Source: Oopsacas minuta (Eukaryota > Porifera > Hexactinellida > Lyssacinosida > Leucopsacidae). From it: a DNA stretch of 64,000 nucleotides. This document shows positions 12,544 through 23,470 of this stretch, in pieces. A model generated the notes under the pieces. The model had not been told where the DNA came from and ran no database searches. It saw only the letters and a list, made by a program, of their open reading frames with translations. Made by a program: the position numbers and the translations under genes. The stretch spans positions 42,397 through 106,396 of the forward strand of contig JAKMXF010000012.1 of NCBI GenBank assembly GCA_024704765.1, in the 5' to 3' direction. Numbering within the stretch: the first letter of the stretch is position 1; the number at the start of each line of letters is the position of its first letter.

Positions 12544-12964
12544 TTCTAGTTCCAATATATATGAGGTGTAATTCTTGCATTTACTTTTGAGATCTTTTAA
12601 CTGTCCAGTACATATCTTATTCTTTTATCAGCTTTTAATTAAACTAATATTTTTATATAAATATTTTGACACCTTTCTATGTCACAGGGGACAGGCAGGT
12701 CCTCTGAGAGGAGGACAACGTGGGTCCTTTGGCCTGGACCTCAAAATCAATCAATCAATATATTTGGGGGAGATTTACTCATTTTAGGAAGATAATAAAT
12801 CTCCAGGGCCTCTCCATCCAGTCAGAGGCCCTGCATCCAGGAGCATGGATTTGACACCTCCAAAAGACCCCCGGGCGCAAGAGGTCAAATCCTATGCTTG
12901 GTTATTTATATGAATAAGAGAATATGCTATTTTAATCATCAACAACAACAACAACAACACATTT
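12544..12964. other. Convergent spacer between DNMBP and ACTR8
   Basis: No gene seen. It holds the two 3' ends and a GC-rich repeat-like patch at about 12690-12900 (GAGAGGAGGACAACGTGGGT, GGGCCTCTCCATCCAGTCAG / CAGAGGCCCTGCATCCAGG), followed by a short (CAA)n tract at 12940-12958. Confidence 0.6.
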
Positions 12965-15900
12965 TCACCAAATGAATGGTGATCGTTCTCTAATTAACCT
13001 AACACCGCTATTAATCCATTCTTCTCTCTTTATCCATACCTCACTGAATATGTCGAGTGATGCCACTATTCTGCCACCTGTCCAGCTTAGTTTTGATATG
13101 TCACCTTCTCGTGGAGGTGTGAAAATCTCAACTTGTAGCTTTTTTAGAGCAGAAGGCAAAGTTTCCTAAAATGTTCAAAGTAACATACAGTCAGCTCCTG
13201 TTATATCTAAGCTCAAGGGACCGTAATAATAATTTCCATGTAATCCGATGGAATATTTGTTACTTTGACGGTTTGGGACCATATTTGTACAATTCACACT
13301 TCGAGATAAGCAGGTATTTCTATATATCCATATTAGATATAACAGGAATTGACTAATATACCTTGAGTCTATTCTGCAGGAAACTTAAACTCTTTGGGAA
13401 CTGAAACCCAGCTCCCGTTATAACTATATTCTTATATATTTTCTGTTTATTCTGTTCATTAGAACAGTTTATTGATAAATGTATTGCTTCTTCAATACTC
13501 AATAGTTTTGCTTTAGTATCTGCTCCACCAATAGATTTCGTGTTTAGAAGCTTGGTTATTAGTGGCAGCTGTAGTTCTGTTTCTTGCTCGTCAATATGCG
13601 TACCTACGGTATAAATACGAATATTTTATTTGTCAGTAGACTCTGCCTAATAGAACCACCGGGTAATCAGGTCACTTAGCCAGAAATGACCTATAGCCAG
13701 TGGTTCTCAAACCCCTGAAGACTCATACGAGGTTAGAATTCAAACTTATTTCCTTAAGTACAGCCATCTTAATTCTGATACCATATGACATCCGTTTACA
13801 ACCTGAACCATGGAGGACAGCAAGTTGTCCACTGGACCTCAAATATGGGAGGATACACATAATGTGTTATAATTAGTATAGGGGTACACGTGTTGAAACG
13901 GTTAGGAATGTTAGTTTGTAGAAAAGGACAAGTGTGAATATAATAATTTAATAAATAATAAACAAACAAGTAAATAACAACAACAATAATATAATTAATA
14001 TATATTTATTACATTATCACTCAAACTAGCACAAATAATATCAAAGTTATTATTAACAATAATTCCTGTAGGTTTATTACATGTAATATTGTGTATCAGC
14101 TGTCCATCTTTAGTAAATATATTAATTGAATTTCCACAACAATCGCTAATAATAATATTATTATACAAATCAAAACACATATGAATATATCTTTCTCCAT
14201 TTTCTAATTTTATGAAACTTTTCAATAAATCACCTGATTTAGAGAATATGTGTATATTATTAATCTCATTATTGTCTGCTACAAATATATTATTATTATT
14301 TATTTTGACGTCACGCGGATTTATAAGTTTGTCTTTTCCTATTTCTCTAATATATTTTAAATCAGAGCTGAATACTGCAATTATATTATTACGATAATCT
14401 GCAACTAACACTTCTCCATTTGTGTCAGTTGTTAGACCAAAAGGGAAACTAACACCTTTCTTAACACTCTTAATTAATTTATAATTTATTTTAGAGAATT
14501 TATATATAGCATTAAGTCCCCTATCACTTATAAACACCCATTCCTTATATAATGCTATACCGTATGGATGCCATAGCTCCCCTTTACCAAATTCATGAAT
14601 GAACTTACCCTCTGTAGAGAAGATCTGTATTCTAATATTGATTGTATCTGCTATATAGATCTTATCTCCATCTAGAGCTAGTCCATGAGGGTAATTCAGC
14701 TCTCCTTTCTCACTTCCAGGTTTTCCTATCCTTCTGATTGGCTCAATCTTGTTTCTGTATAGTCCAGCTATTTCCTGAATAGACCCCAACTTCTCCAGCT
14801 GTTCTAGGAGAGAGTCTAGACCCTCAGTATTGAAGGAAAGGATTGGGATAGGTGTTTCTATTTCGTATTTCTTTTGTTCTTTTTTCCAATTCTTTATTTG
14901 ATCTTCTTGGAGCTTTACTACTTCATTCTGTTGAATGGTAGTTTCCATTAATTGTCTGATCATCTTCTCCAGGTCTGCTAATTGTTTCTTTCTTGTATTC
15001 TCCTTTCTTAGATGGTCCTGCTTCATATCGAACAGCTGGACAAGCAGCTGATCTTTCCTCTCTGTCGCAATCCGAATAATCTTCTCGAAGGTGGAATTGA
15101 TCAGCTGTTCCGTTAGTTCGAAAGGGTTCATAGGAATTTCATCTGAGTATTTGGTGGCCATTTGTTTGTTAGTCTGTTTATGATTATTCTCATTTACAGA
15201 CTGTATTTATACAAATTCATACATTCATTATTCAGGTGTTAAGTGATGAAATAGAAACTTACAACTAATCACATTTCCTTAAACTCTACCACGAGACTAT
15301 TGTCTCACAGAATTACGTATGTGTTAGATCAGATGGCTTTCAATATGTAAATTAGTTCCAGTTATAACTAGCCACATTCCTTGTATAGAATTAGTTGCTA
15401 TGCTGTATTAGCTAACAGTTCCAATTTGTGTAGAATTTAATAATCTAAGAAGTTTGCATTTTAAGTAATATTTCGTTGTTTATTATTATTTATTCGTATT
15501 TGTTACTAGTAAACAATCCCTAATTATTCACATATACAATTTCCGGTGGCTATACTTCCTGTGACGTAATATCTGTTTGCTATTACATGTGTTGTCAGCA
15601 TTTTTATCGTTTCTTCAATTCTACTTTAATATTCTATAATACTTATTGTTTCAATTCATTCTATAATCTTAAAGAATGGAAATTTCTGTTCGTATTAGCG
15701 ACGGTGTATGTATGTCACCAATTTACTCTTTTAGACTCCAATAGAGACTGTCCAAGCCCCAGCCCCAGCGTCACAACCCCCTCTCCCTCCTATACCGACA
15801 CAGCAACCAATTGATGACCCAGAGGCTCTGTACGAAGAACCACCAGTAACCCAAGAGTAAGATTAGTTATTTCACACAGTGTAACCTCTATAAACGGAGT

Positions 15901-18900
15901 CCCAGAGACGCCGAAAATGCTACACCGTATGTGGAGGTTACACTATACACATGACTCCTGTTATTATTTCTTAATATATATCATGACAACCATATTGGGA
16001 TTAGGAATGTATTTCAAACAATCATTTACAGTATTTCACCTCTCAAATCTGATTGGCTACCTTTTAAGTTGTATGTGAATATTTCGCTTGAAAATTCTAA
16101 AGCTTTATTTGCCATAAGGTGTTAAGTATTTGTGCTACACCTTCACCCACGGAACCCCTGCCACTAAACAACATATTGAATTATTGATCCTCACATCCTG
16201 TATTAATTTGGATCAAGTGTTAAACACTTTGGGTCCTTCATGGCTGCTGAACTAGCCTTTTAGATACCCACCAAACACCTAGATAAAATACGGACCCCAG
16301 GGAGAAGACCACTGCTCTATGGGGGTCCTTGTTCCAATCCCCTAAAAGTAATTTCTCGGATTATACAACTAAATATTAACCTGAAACCAAATCTTTCTTA
16401 GTTTCCAATAGATTCATGTCATCAAGATAATCTTCAGAATGTGGCTGCTGTATTTTATGAGATATACAATTATCACCAGTAACCATGGTAATGAAACTAG
16501 GACAAAAGAATGTTAGTGGCGCTAATATTGGCTCATCATATAGAAATATCCTAAATTGTATTGCATTTGAATCTGGTGGATTCACACGGAATGGATATTC
16601 TTTCACGCCTGTTAGTTCCATATCCAAGTGGCACATATCTTCTTTCAACTCATCCATCAGACATCTGTCCACACGGTCTGTGATGTCCCAATTCTTGTAA
16701 GGAAAACCTAAATGAATAGTAGTACGATGAATAGCGAATATTTTGGCGAGAGTTCATTTGATTATTATTCTATTGAATTTGATATAGTCAACTCCAGTGA
16801 TATAGAAATACCCGCTCCTAAACCGTCAAAGGTAACAAATATTCTATCAGTTATATCGAGTAATTATCACGGTCCCTTGAGCTTCGATATGACAGGAGTT
16901 GACTGTCCAATTAATATTTCAAAATCCTACAACCTGATTGCTTGATGAGCCACCAGAAAGCCCGCGTGACGTCATTCCCTCCATAATTAAGTCTCAATCT
17001 AGTGTTAGGATTTGAAATTCCATCTTCCACACAACACACACTAATAGTCTGATCGCCTACATCTACAATACAACCAGAACTAATACCAGAACTATACATA
17101 GCACATACCGAGCTCTGTTGTATAGCAACCGAGCCGAACTTCAATCTGGTTAGTAGTACATCTACCATACTCTTCACTTCTCTGTGAAAAACAGCTGATT
17201 AAGCTAGTAATTTGTCAGCAAAATTCGACGGACAAAATCGTATATTTTCGTTTCTAGTTGGCTGAATATTTTCATATCCTTGGCAGCCAGTTTTTGTCAA
17301 ATTTATGTTACAGAAAGGCCAGAAAATGATTTTTTGGACAATAGTACAAGTTCCTCAAGTCTATGGGACATGTGGAACGATAACCTGATGCACTGGGTGT
17401 CTGGCCATGTTGGAGTATTAGGAATGATCCAATGATGACCCTCTCTAATTATCAATTACAGCCAACTCCCATTATATCAAAGCTCAAGGGACCGTGATAA
17501 TTACTCGATATAACCGAGGAATATATGTTATTTTGACGGTTTGTGACCATATTAGTACAATTCACACCTCAATATAAGCAGGTAATTCAATATATCCATG
17601 TTAGATATAACAGGAGTTGAAATATAACTCACGTTCTATCAAACAAATCTGGAATTAACAAGAGTACTTTATACTCTCCAAATTCATTTATGCCACATAA
17701 ATCTGCCACCACGCGCCCCCAAATATCCTCCAAACTTTGTAACACCATTTCATGTGATTGTGTCGCTGTTACATTAAATCTCCCGCGTTTTATTGGCCAA
17801 TGTATTGAGTATGGCGCCTTTTTTGATAAATGTAGCGCGTCTTCTCCAATATAGAATTTATTCGGCGGATTTATAACTGTTGAAGTTATCTCTGAAGGTT
17901 CTGATAATTCCGTTGGGGCAATTGTCTCGTTCTTTTCACGTAACCTTTTGTAAACAAACAAGTAAATAAATAAACAATAAACAAACAAACAAACAGTTAC
18001 CTTTTAGGTAGTACTGTATTTGTTGTTTTAGTTCTCACTTCTTGTATGAAACTTAACAGCTCTCCTAAATGTTCCTCTCTCCACTCGTTATATTTGTTTA
18101 TATTCTCTTCTTCAAGATTATATAGCAATGTTTCGTCGACGGTTTCACCTAAATGAATACAGCAGAGACCGGTTATAAGAACACCCTTAGGAGTAGCAAT
18201 ACAAGTTCTCATAACCGGTTAAGATTCCGTGTATGACTATCAGCAAATGACTTAGCATCCTGAAAAAATGTTTCGGGAAGAGGACAGTTTTCGAGATATG
18301 ATTATGCTAAGTGGTTGTGTCACTTCCAATTGCAACAAGGTACCTCAGAATGTTCTCCTCCCGAAAATAATGTCTCAGGACGCTACGTCATGGATAGAGT
18401 AGAGTACCTATTGCCTCATAAGTTGGAAATTATTAATAATTCTACACACATGTCTATACATACAAATCTAATAGGAATAATACAATCTATACGCGAGATT
18501 CTGATTGGCTCTTGAGATGAAGCGGGCAATTTAATAAGAATATGCATACGCGTGATTTTCTATATAATAGAGAATTTGTGTGAAGTTTAATATTTGTAAT
18601 TCTATCTTTTGTATTCTTACATTGTGACCCTTATAGGGTACAGATTTTTGTTAATAATACATGGTAGGATTTGGTCACTGGCGTCGTGTGGTTTGTAATA
18701 CCAGTAGTATAGTATGGTGTCTGAAAGCATCCAGTGAAACTCCTGGTAGATGAAAAATTTGATTTGCAATTGGCACAGAAATTTCATATATGGAGAATAC
18801 TTTTGGGAGCTAGCCCCCCCCCCCCCACTTGCCGTATGGCACGACGCCACTGTTGTATTCAGAAGCTTCAGAAACCTGGGTTAATGGACCCTTGGTGGTC

Positions 18901-20262
18901 CACAGAATGTGTTACAATTAGTAATATATTCAGCTTCCTAATATATCTGATATTAATTTAATATTAATTAGAATTTTAATCAACAACTATTGATTGGTAT
19001 ATCAGTATCAGTTATGTATTGTAACACCTATTGAATAGAATGAGTTTTCATTTACAAATTATAAATGCGTCAATCCAATTCAAAACAGGGAATAATTATC
19101 AAATTCTTAGAAGGAAAATCCATTCATGAATGATTAATTACAAAATCTATTACACATGTTTACATCATGAGAACTATTAGCTTATTTCGGACTATTCGAG
19201 GGTATCCACAAGAAGTGTTAAATTAGTATAAAGGGTCCACGGGGTGCAAATTCGATACATTATCGTTAATCTACGATTCTCACATTCTGAATTTCAGTTA
19301 GAAAAGTGTTTGTTTTAAATATTTTAGAGTAATTATATGAAAGTAAAATTGAAATAAGAGCTAAAGGGAAATATTATTCCAAATAGTCCAAAATATGAGA
19401 ATAGATAAAAGACTAAATTACATTTCAAAGTTTTGTATAAATGATGGGTGCATTTTAAGAGATTAATTTCAATTGAATTAACTTTCAATATTTTCTGCAA
19501 ACGTTAATATTATGTAACTAAATTTGTGATTATTCAATATTATTAGAATTGGAAGTTTATTAAACTCTCAATCCAAAAATAATACAATATCACCTTATAT
19601 TGATTATACATATGTATAATCACGTTATATTGTATAATTTATATTTATTTATAACTCATAAAATAATTGATTTGCAGCAAAGTTTAGGCATTTGTGTATA
19701 ATTTAAAAATTACCCTACAGTTAGTTGGAAATTGTTTCAGCTCCACCGCCTGCATCAAGTTTACCTGTCACATGAATTTTGTCATTATTTCACTATTTTA
19801 TCAGTGAAATTCAAATATACAATATATTTACTAACTAACGAGTGAATAGCAGTAACAGACCTCCTTTAACACGCTTAATTATACATATTTAGAAGTAGAA
19901 TCATTGAAATATTTTCCATGAATTGGACAGTTTGTATTATGATGACGTCATATCATAATGAGATATGAAATGCCCTCAGATAGACACATGTGGAGCTGAA
20001 ACAAGTTTCTCATTGACAGGGGTCTTATTAACCTACTTTTACTTCTTTGCTTATAAGCAATGACATGCGGAATTACTTCTGGAACTGAGTCCGTAACTCT
20101 TCCCAGTCTAAGGTTAGCAGATCCGATCTGTAACACCAGGACCAATTTAGCCTCATTCTCAGCTCCGAATTTGATTGGGTCAGAGGACTGATTGGATTCA
20201 ATGAATTCTGTAGCTGAATCCATGAAATTTGGTTCACTTGAAGCTATTTCATATTCAGCCAT
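12965..20262 (-). CDS. ACTR8: Actin-related protein 8 (INO80 complex subunit)
   Basis: Exons from the 3' end of the gene: 12965-13165, 13362-13603, 16381-16707, 16934-17181, 17633-17944, 18001-18148, 20037-20262. Phases agree, giving 567 aa against about 624 in human. Diagnostic stretches include LRLGRVTDSVPEVIPHVIA near the N-terminus, YIGEDALHLSKKAPYSIHWP, CIVDVGDQTISVCCVEDG with NTRLRLNYGGNDVTR, and the C-terminus GVRLIRERSPFIW. All align with ARP8 family signatures. ARP8 forms a nucleosome- and linker-DNA-binding module with actin and ARP4 in nuclear INO80. The C-terminus matches to the last residue. The interior between GAGF and the previous exon is shorter than in vertebrates. The 13604-16380 intron contains NHL copy 2 and a duplicated cortactin exon, and several introns carry inverted-repeat elements next to splice sites. 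Confidence 0.93.
13188..13355. mobile_element. MITE, TIR family 1, forming most of an ACTR8 intron
   Basis: A 168-bp element with near-perfect TIRs (CAGTCAGCTCCTGTTATATC at the left, GATATAACAGGAATTGACT at the right). It sits in a 196-bp intron (13166-13361), starting about 5 bp from the donor and ending about 20 bp from the acceptor. Removing it would leave about 28 bp. Confidence 0.85.
13995..15161 (-). CDS. NHL-repeat protein, copy 2 (nested in ACTR8 intron, same strand)
   Basis: Intronless, 388 aa, with the same plan as copy 1: N-terminal coiled coil of about 135 residues, then six NHL blades. The frame is intact. The linker is two residues shorter than in copy 1 (IAGLYRNK against [10 protein letters not shown]). 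A TATAAATA box lies at 15204-15211, 43 bp upstream of the ATG. It arrived with the cortactin segment, so its promoter and about 800 bp of upstream DNA match copy 1. Most coding differences from copy 1 are non-synonymous and fall on the xxPxG and IADxxNxR loop positions of the blades. Ligand and role unknown; a cytosolic propeller recognition protein is the simplest reading. Confidence 0.88.
   Translation of the reverse strand: MATKYSDEIPMNPFELTEQLINSTFEKIIRIATERKDQLLVQLFDMKQDHLRKENTRKKQLADLEKMIRQLMETTIQQNEVVKLQEDQIKNWKKEQKKYEIETPIPILSFNTEGLDSLLEQLEKLGSIQEIAGLYRNKIEPIRRIGKPGSEKGELNYPHGLALDGDKIYIADTINIRIQIFSTEGKFIHEFGKGELWHPYGIALYKEWVFISDRGLNAIYKFSKINYKLIKSVKKGVSFPFGLTTDTNGEVLVADYRNNIIAVFSSDLKYIREIGKDKLINPRDVKINNNNIFVADNNEINNIHIFSKSGDLLKSFIKLENGERYIHMCFDLYNNIIISDCCGNSINIFTKDGQLIHNITCNKPTGIIVNNNFDIICASLSDNVINIY
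15736..15859 (+). pseudogene. Stray duplicated cortactin exon inside ACTR8 intron
   Basis: Copy of cortactin exon 3723-3862 with acceptor TTTTAG and donor GAGTAAGA kept. It encodes [11 protein letters not shown] through YEEPPVTQE with an 18-bp in-frame deletion (RLPYNP lost). It is on the strand opposite to ACTR8 and has no neighbouring cortactin exons, so it cannot contribute to cortactin. Frame still open, which suggests a recent origin. Confidence 0.85.
16786..16905. mobile_element. MITE, TIR family 1, internally deleted, in ACTR8 intron
   Basis: AGTCAACTCCAGTGATATAG at the left end and ATGACAGGAGTTGACTG at the right. An internal stretch of about 45 bp is missing. It lies in the 226-bp intron 16708-16933, 28 bp from the donor. 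Confidence 0.8.
17459..17620. mobile_element. MITE, TIR family 1, in ACTR8 intron
   Basis: TA then CAGCCAACTCCCATTATATC, ending GATATAACAGGAGTTGA. Internal GGTTTGTGACCATATTAGTA and ACACCTCAATATAAGCAGGT blocks match copies at 13188 and 63182. Its end lies about 12 bp from the splice donor at 17632. Confidence 0.82.
18166..18222. repeat. Palindromic ACCGGTTATAAG element next to ACTR8 acceptor
   Basis: ACCGGTTATAAGAACACCC and GTTCTCATAACCGGT form a 50-bp hairpin beginning 17 bp from the ACTR8 acceptor at 18149. Longer relatives lie at 39238-39360 and 46905-47016. Confidence 0.75.
18676..18854. mobile_element. hAT-like MITE in ACTR8 intron 1
   Basis: CACTGGCGTCGTG at the left and CACGACGCCACTG at the right are inverted copies bounding about 180 bp. 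CAGTGGCGT-type ends are typical of hAT non-autonomous elements. The interior contains a 15-base poly-C run (about 18813-18827). No coding capacity. Confidence 0.7.
19715..20027. mobile_element. Inverted-repeat element, TTTCAGCTCCA family
   Basis: TTTCAGCTCCACCGCCTGCA near the left and TGTGGAGCTGAAACAAG near the right are inverted ends. Related copies are 46618-46905 and 63870-64000 (cut by the window end). The right edge stops about 9 bp from the splice donor of ACTR8 exon 1. Confidence 0.75.
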
Positions 20263-20389
20263 TCCGGCTAAATTATACTTCCAGTTATATATTGGAACTA
20301 AGTGAAAATATATTATTTGTGTTTATTTAATGTTGTACACAATTAATTAAATGGAAAAATATATTTGCGAAAAGTATTTGGTCGAATTA

Positions 20390-21301
20390 TTAAAAAGCTT
20401 CAATCCCATTTTCACACTCAAAACTAGAACTTTTTGATTTGCTAAGAACCTTTCTGAATTTCTTTAAAACTTTTCGTGTGTCTTTGCCAGTTGTGGCACT
20501 AGTGGTGATAACTTTAACAAAGTGTCCTTGTTCCCTGATCTCATCAAGTTGCAGCAATTCTTCCAGTTCCAAACTGTTACGAGCTGTCGGCAAGTCTTGT
20601 TTGTTTGCCACTACCACAAGTGGCACGCTCCTCATTGTCCGATTTGACACTATTTTATGGAGGAGATTACGTGACTCTTGGATACGACACAATCTAGAAC
20701 TGTCCACCACCCACACTAAACAATCCGTGCCACTTAGATAATGCTTCCAAAGGTCTCGTGTGAGAGGACTACCCGAAACATCCCAGAGGGTGCAGGGGCG
20801 CCCGTCGAAATCTAATGACGTCACGTTATAAGCTATAGTCGGCTCATTGGGGACCTTCGTGTGTATTCCTTTCTTCGTCTCTCTGATTCTTTGGAAGAGA
20901 GTGCTCTTTCCTGCACCGTCTAGTCCTAGCATTAAAATTCTCTGTTTACGAGATGGGGTTATACTAATCAAATGTAAATCTGGCTGACTGGAAACTAATC
21001 TATGTCTGTTTGGAGTAAGTGAGTATAATTGCTGACATGATGAACGCATTCGTTGATAAGTTGGTGATTGCAGTTCGGGGGCAGATTGTGTGGTGTGAAG
21101 GCCTAATCGTATTTCAGGCGTGAGATTCGATTCATGGTAATTGTCCTCCAATTCGGGGCCGGATGTAGATTTCCTTTCAAGGATTTTTGCAATAAAGTGT
21201 TGGTCAGATTCGCACAAAGTTGTTGGAAAACCGTAAGTTGGTACATGATATTTTGGAGTAAATTCTTGATAACAATCCGTCTTGGATATTTCTTGTCCCA
21301 T
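20390..21301 (-). CDS. Arf-like GTPase with long N-terminal extension, paralogue A
   Basis: Intronless, 303 aa from the MGQE start. I prefer this start over the ATG four codons upstream because both paralogues begin MGQE followed by F/I-S/T-K-T, a likely N-myristoylation signal, and the TATAAATA box at 21344-21351 lies only 31 bp before the upstream ATG. Residues 1-115 are low complexity and unlike known Arfs. The G domain follows: P-loop GLDGAGKS 126-133, PTIAYNV switch I, WDVSGS 173-178, NKQD 233-236 and TSATTGK. The Gln that positions the hydrolytic water in Arf (WDVGGQ) is Ser here and the first Gly of the pair is also Ser, so GTP hydrolysis is probably slow or GAP-independent. Probably membrane-associated. 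The G domain is nearly identical in DNA to paralogue B at 23.5-24.4 kb. Confidence 0.88.
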   Translation of the reverse strand: MGQEISKTDCYQEFTPKYHVPTYGFPTTLCESDQHFIAKILERKSTSGPELEDNYHESNLTPEIRLGLHTTQSAPELQSPTYQRMRSSCQQLYSLTPNRHRLVSSQPDLHLISITPSRKQRILMLGLDGAGKSTLFQRIRETKKGIHTKVPNEPTIAYNVTSLDFDGRPCTLWDVSGSPLTRDLWKHYLSGTDCLVWVVDSSRLCRIQESRNLLHKIVSNRTMRSVPLVVVANKQDLPTARNSLELEELLQLDEIREQGHFVKVITTSATTGKDTRKVLKKFRKVLSKSKSSSFECENGIEAF

Positions 21302-22100
21302 TTTGAATTTCAATTTTCGTTTGGCATTAGTAATCTCATTCTGTATTTATACTCTCATGAGATCATTTTTTCACTTCATGATATAGTATATTACGTTAAC
21401 CACTTATCTTTATTAATTATTGGAGAGAAATAGTATCAATACCTCGGGTGGTCATATAACATATTGCGTTGGATATATTCATCATAGATCTTACCTTAGC
21501 AACCAATCTCGTGGCTGGAATGTGACTCATTTACTACTAATTCGAAGTAAATCGTTTCTATTTTTGAACATTGATGTTGTTTCATAATTAAATCATATCT
21601 CATGTTTGCTTTCCTCAAAAATTAGAACACAACATTTCTGGCTACTTTGTTGCTAGGGAAGTAAGCGAATCCGGCATTCCCGATTTGCTTACATCCCCAG
21701 CAACGATAGACAATAAAAGAATATATGTTCTTCCCAAATTATTGCTTTCAACAAGATTTCTATGAGAAACAATCATGGTGCTAAAAATTCCGAAAATGCT
21801 ATCCGCTCTATTCATTGTTTTTTTGGTATTTAGATAGCGTTTATAAAAGATTCCTTACGTGGTTCTGTTCTTGACAACTAGACTCCATGTAAGGAATGTA
21901 TATTTCAACCCGAGAAGCAAACGTGATCAGCTGCAATAGGGTTTCATTATGAAAATACTATTAACAGTTCATAAAGCTAAGATATCAGAATTGATAATTA
22001 GAATGTTATAATTAAAATCCTGTGTCGAAAGGAAATATATTTTGACACAATTAAATTTGTCCACGATGTAAAATTCTCTTCAAAAATTACAATAAATGAC

Positions 22101-22136
22101 AAACAGATAAACAGATAAACAGATAAACAGATAAAC
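22101..22136. repeat. Short tandem repeat (ACAGATAA)n
   Basis: Four to five copies of an 8-bp unit just downstream of the RING gene stop codon. Confidence 0.85.
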
Positions 22137-22158
22137 ACAACAACAGCAGGAAAAATAT

Positions 22159-22707
22159 TCAATATTCTGGAGAGACTTCTCTCTTACAATGTTGACAGGT
22201 TTGTTGATCAACAATGAAATAAGACTTCTGAGATTCCCATGAATTTCCACATGGACAGAAAAAAATACCAATATATTCTTCAGGAGGCTCCAAAGGTATT
22301 TCAGGTTCCGGTACCATAGTTTCAGTTTCAGTTTCCGTAAACATGGGTGTTAAATGGGCAGCAGTCTGGAACACGTTTAAGCTATCCATAAATTCTCTGT
22401 AAGTGGGGGAATTAGTGAAAGATACGTTGGTGATAGTTGGGCGAATTGATGAGGAATGTGCTCTTGGCACTGTTTGTCGCCTTTTAGGCTCAGAAACTTG
22501 AGATGTCCCGTCTGTACGTATTTTCAAAATATCTTGAAAGGGTGATTTACAAATTGGGCAGTATTGAGTTTGTTTGTTTCCCCTCCATTCCTTAATACAG
22601 GTTATACAAAACGTATGCATGCACTCAATTACCCCCTTTGTTCGTATCTTTGTTAAGCAAATTGGACATTCATTTGTTTCATTTAAAGTAGAACTTGCTT
22701 CGGCCAT
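22159..22707 (-). CDS. RING-finger protein with C-terminal ZAR1/3CxxC-like zinc motif
   Basis: Intronless, 182 aa. A C3HC4 RING occupies residues 14-53 (C14, C17, C29, H31, C34, C37, C50, C53), typical of E3 ubiquitin ligases. The middle is Ser/Thr-rich. The last 34 residues (FFCPCGNSWES then QQTCQHCKREVSP) resemble the start of the RNA-binding zinc domain of ZAR1 and the zf-3CxxC family, though only the first half of that domain is present before the stop. It lies between two head-to-head Arf-like genes. The RING assignment is secure; the 3CxxC resemblance is my inference. No TATA box seen. An (AGATAAAC)n tract follows the stop at 22101-22136. Confidence 0.8.
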   Translation of the reverse strand: MAEASSTLNETNECPICLTKIRTKGVIECMHTFCITCIKEWRGNKQTQYCPICKSPFQDILKIRTDGTSQVSEPKRRQTVPRAHSSSIRPTITNVSFTNSPTYREFMDSLNVFQTAAHLTPMFTETETETMVPEPEIPLEPPEEYIGIFFCPCGNSWESQKSYFIVDQQTCQHCKREVSPEY

Positions 22708-23470
22708 TTTAAACCAATTCTAAAATTAGAAACATTGATTCATAGAATAATTAAACAATTACTTATTTGGTTTAATAGACTGATAAATAATAACAATATT
22801 GAAAGTAACTGGTTAATCATAATAAAATGACAATATATAACATTTGAGAATTCAACACATATTCTATGTGTCTTGATAAGTGAAGTCTTAACAATACTAA
22901 AATAACCAGAGATAATCTAGAATTTGAGATTTTTGAATTCAGGATTATTTTATATTTCTGCAACAAACCTATGAATGCAGCTTTTGGCATTAAAGTCACG
23001 GTTTCGGACAAATGTTGAGCATCATTTCGCGCCCAATAACATCCCAAAAAGTGGAAGTATCCCAGTAAAAATACAAGATTTCATAAAGCTATACCTTCAA
23101 AGTTGTTAGAAAATGATTTACATTCTTATTCTTAAAATATATACTAATTAGGGCAAACTATTATAATACAAAGTATAAACGCCTTTACAAGAGAGAGAAA
23201 CTCTAGAAAATCTTACAAATAATTACACAATCATTTTCAGTAAAATGAATAATTAGAATTTAGAATTTTCCAACAAAACAGGTAAAAATATACTTTTGTG
23301 TATAAACCAAAGAATAGAATAATATAAACCACTAATACATGATAATTGATTTGTAATTCATTTTTATGATTTCCAAGGAAGTTAAGCTCAAATATTGAAA
23401 GTTTATGTGTAACATTTACTACAAATACTGCAATAATTCATCAAAATATTAAACTGTAAAATATTGTAAA
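22708..23470. other. AT-rich spacer upstream of RING and Arf-like paralogue B
   Basis: No gene seen. Presumably holds the divergent promoters of both neighbours. No TATA box sits at the usual distance from either ATG. Confidence 0.5.

Larger units (their letters stand above)
13698..16314. repeat. Inserted segment in ACTR8 intron: duplicate of the cortactin/NHL block
   Basis: Bases about 13717-15975 duplicate 1694-3984. Immediately left is CAGTGGTTCTCAAA at 13698, and to the right, inverted, is CCAGGGAGAAGACCACTG ending at 16314. Both resemble hAT-type transposon termini. I cannot see a clean 8-bp target duplication. Confidence 0.6.
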
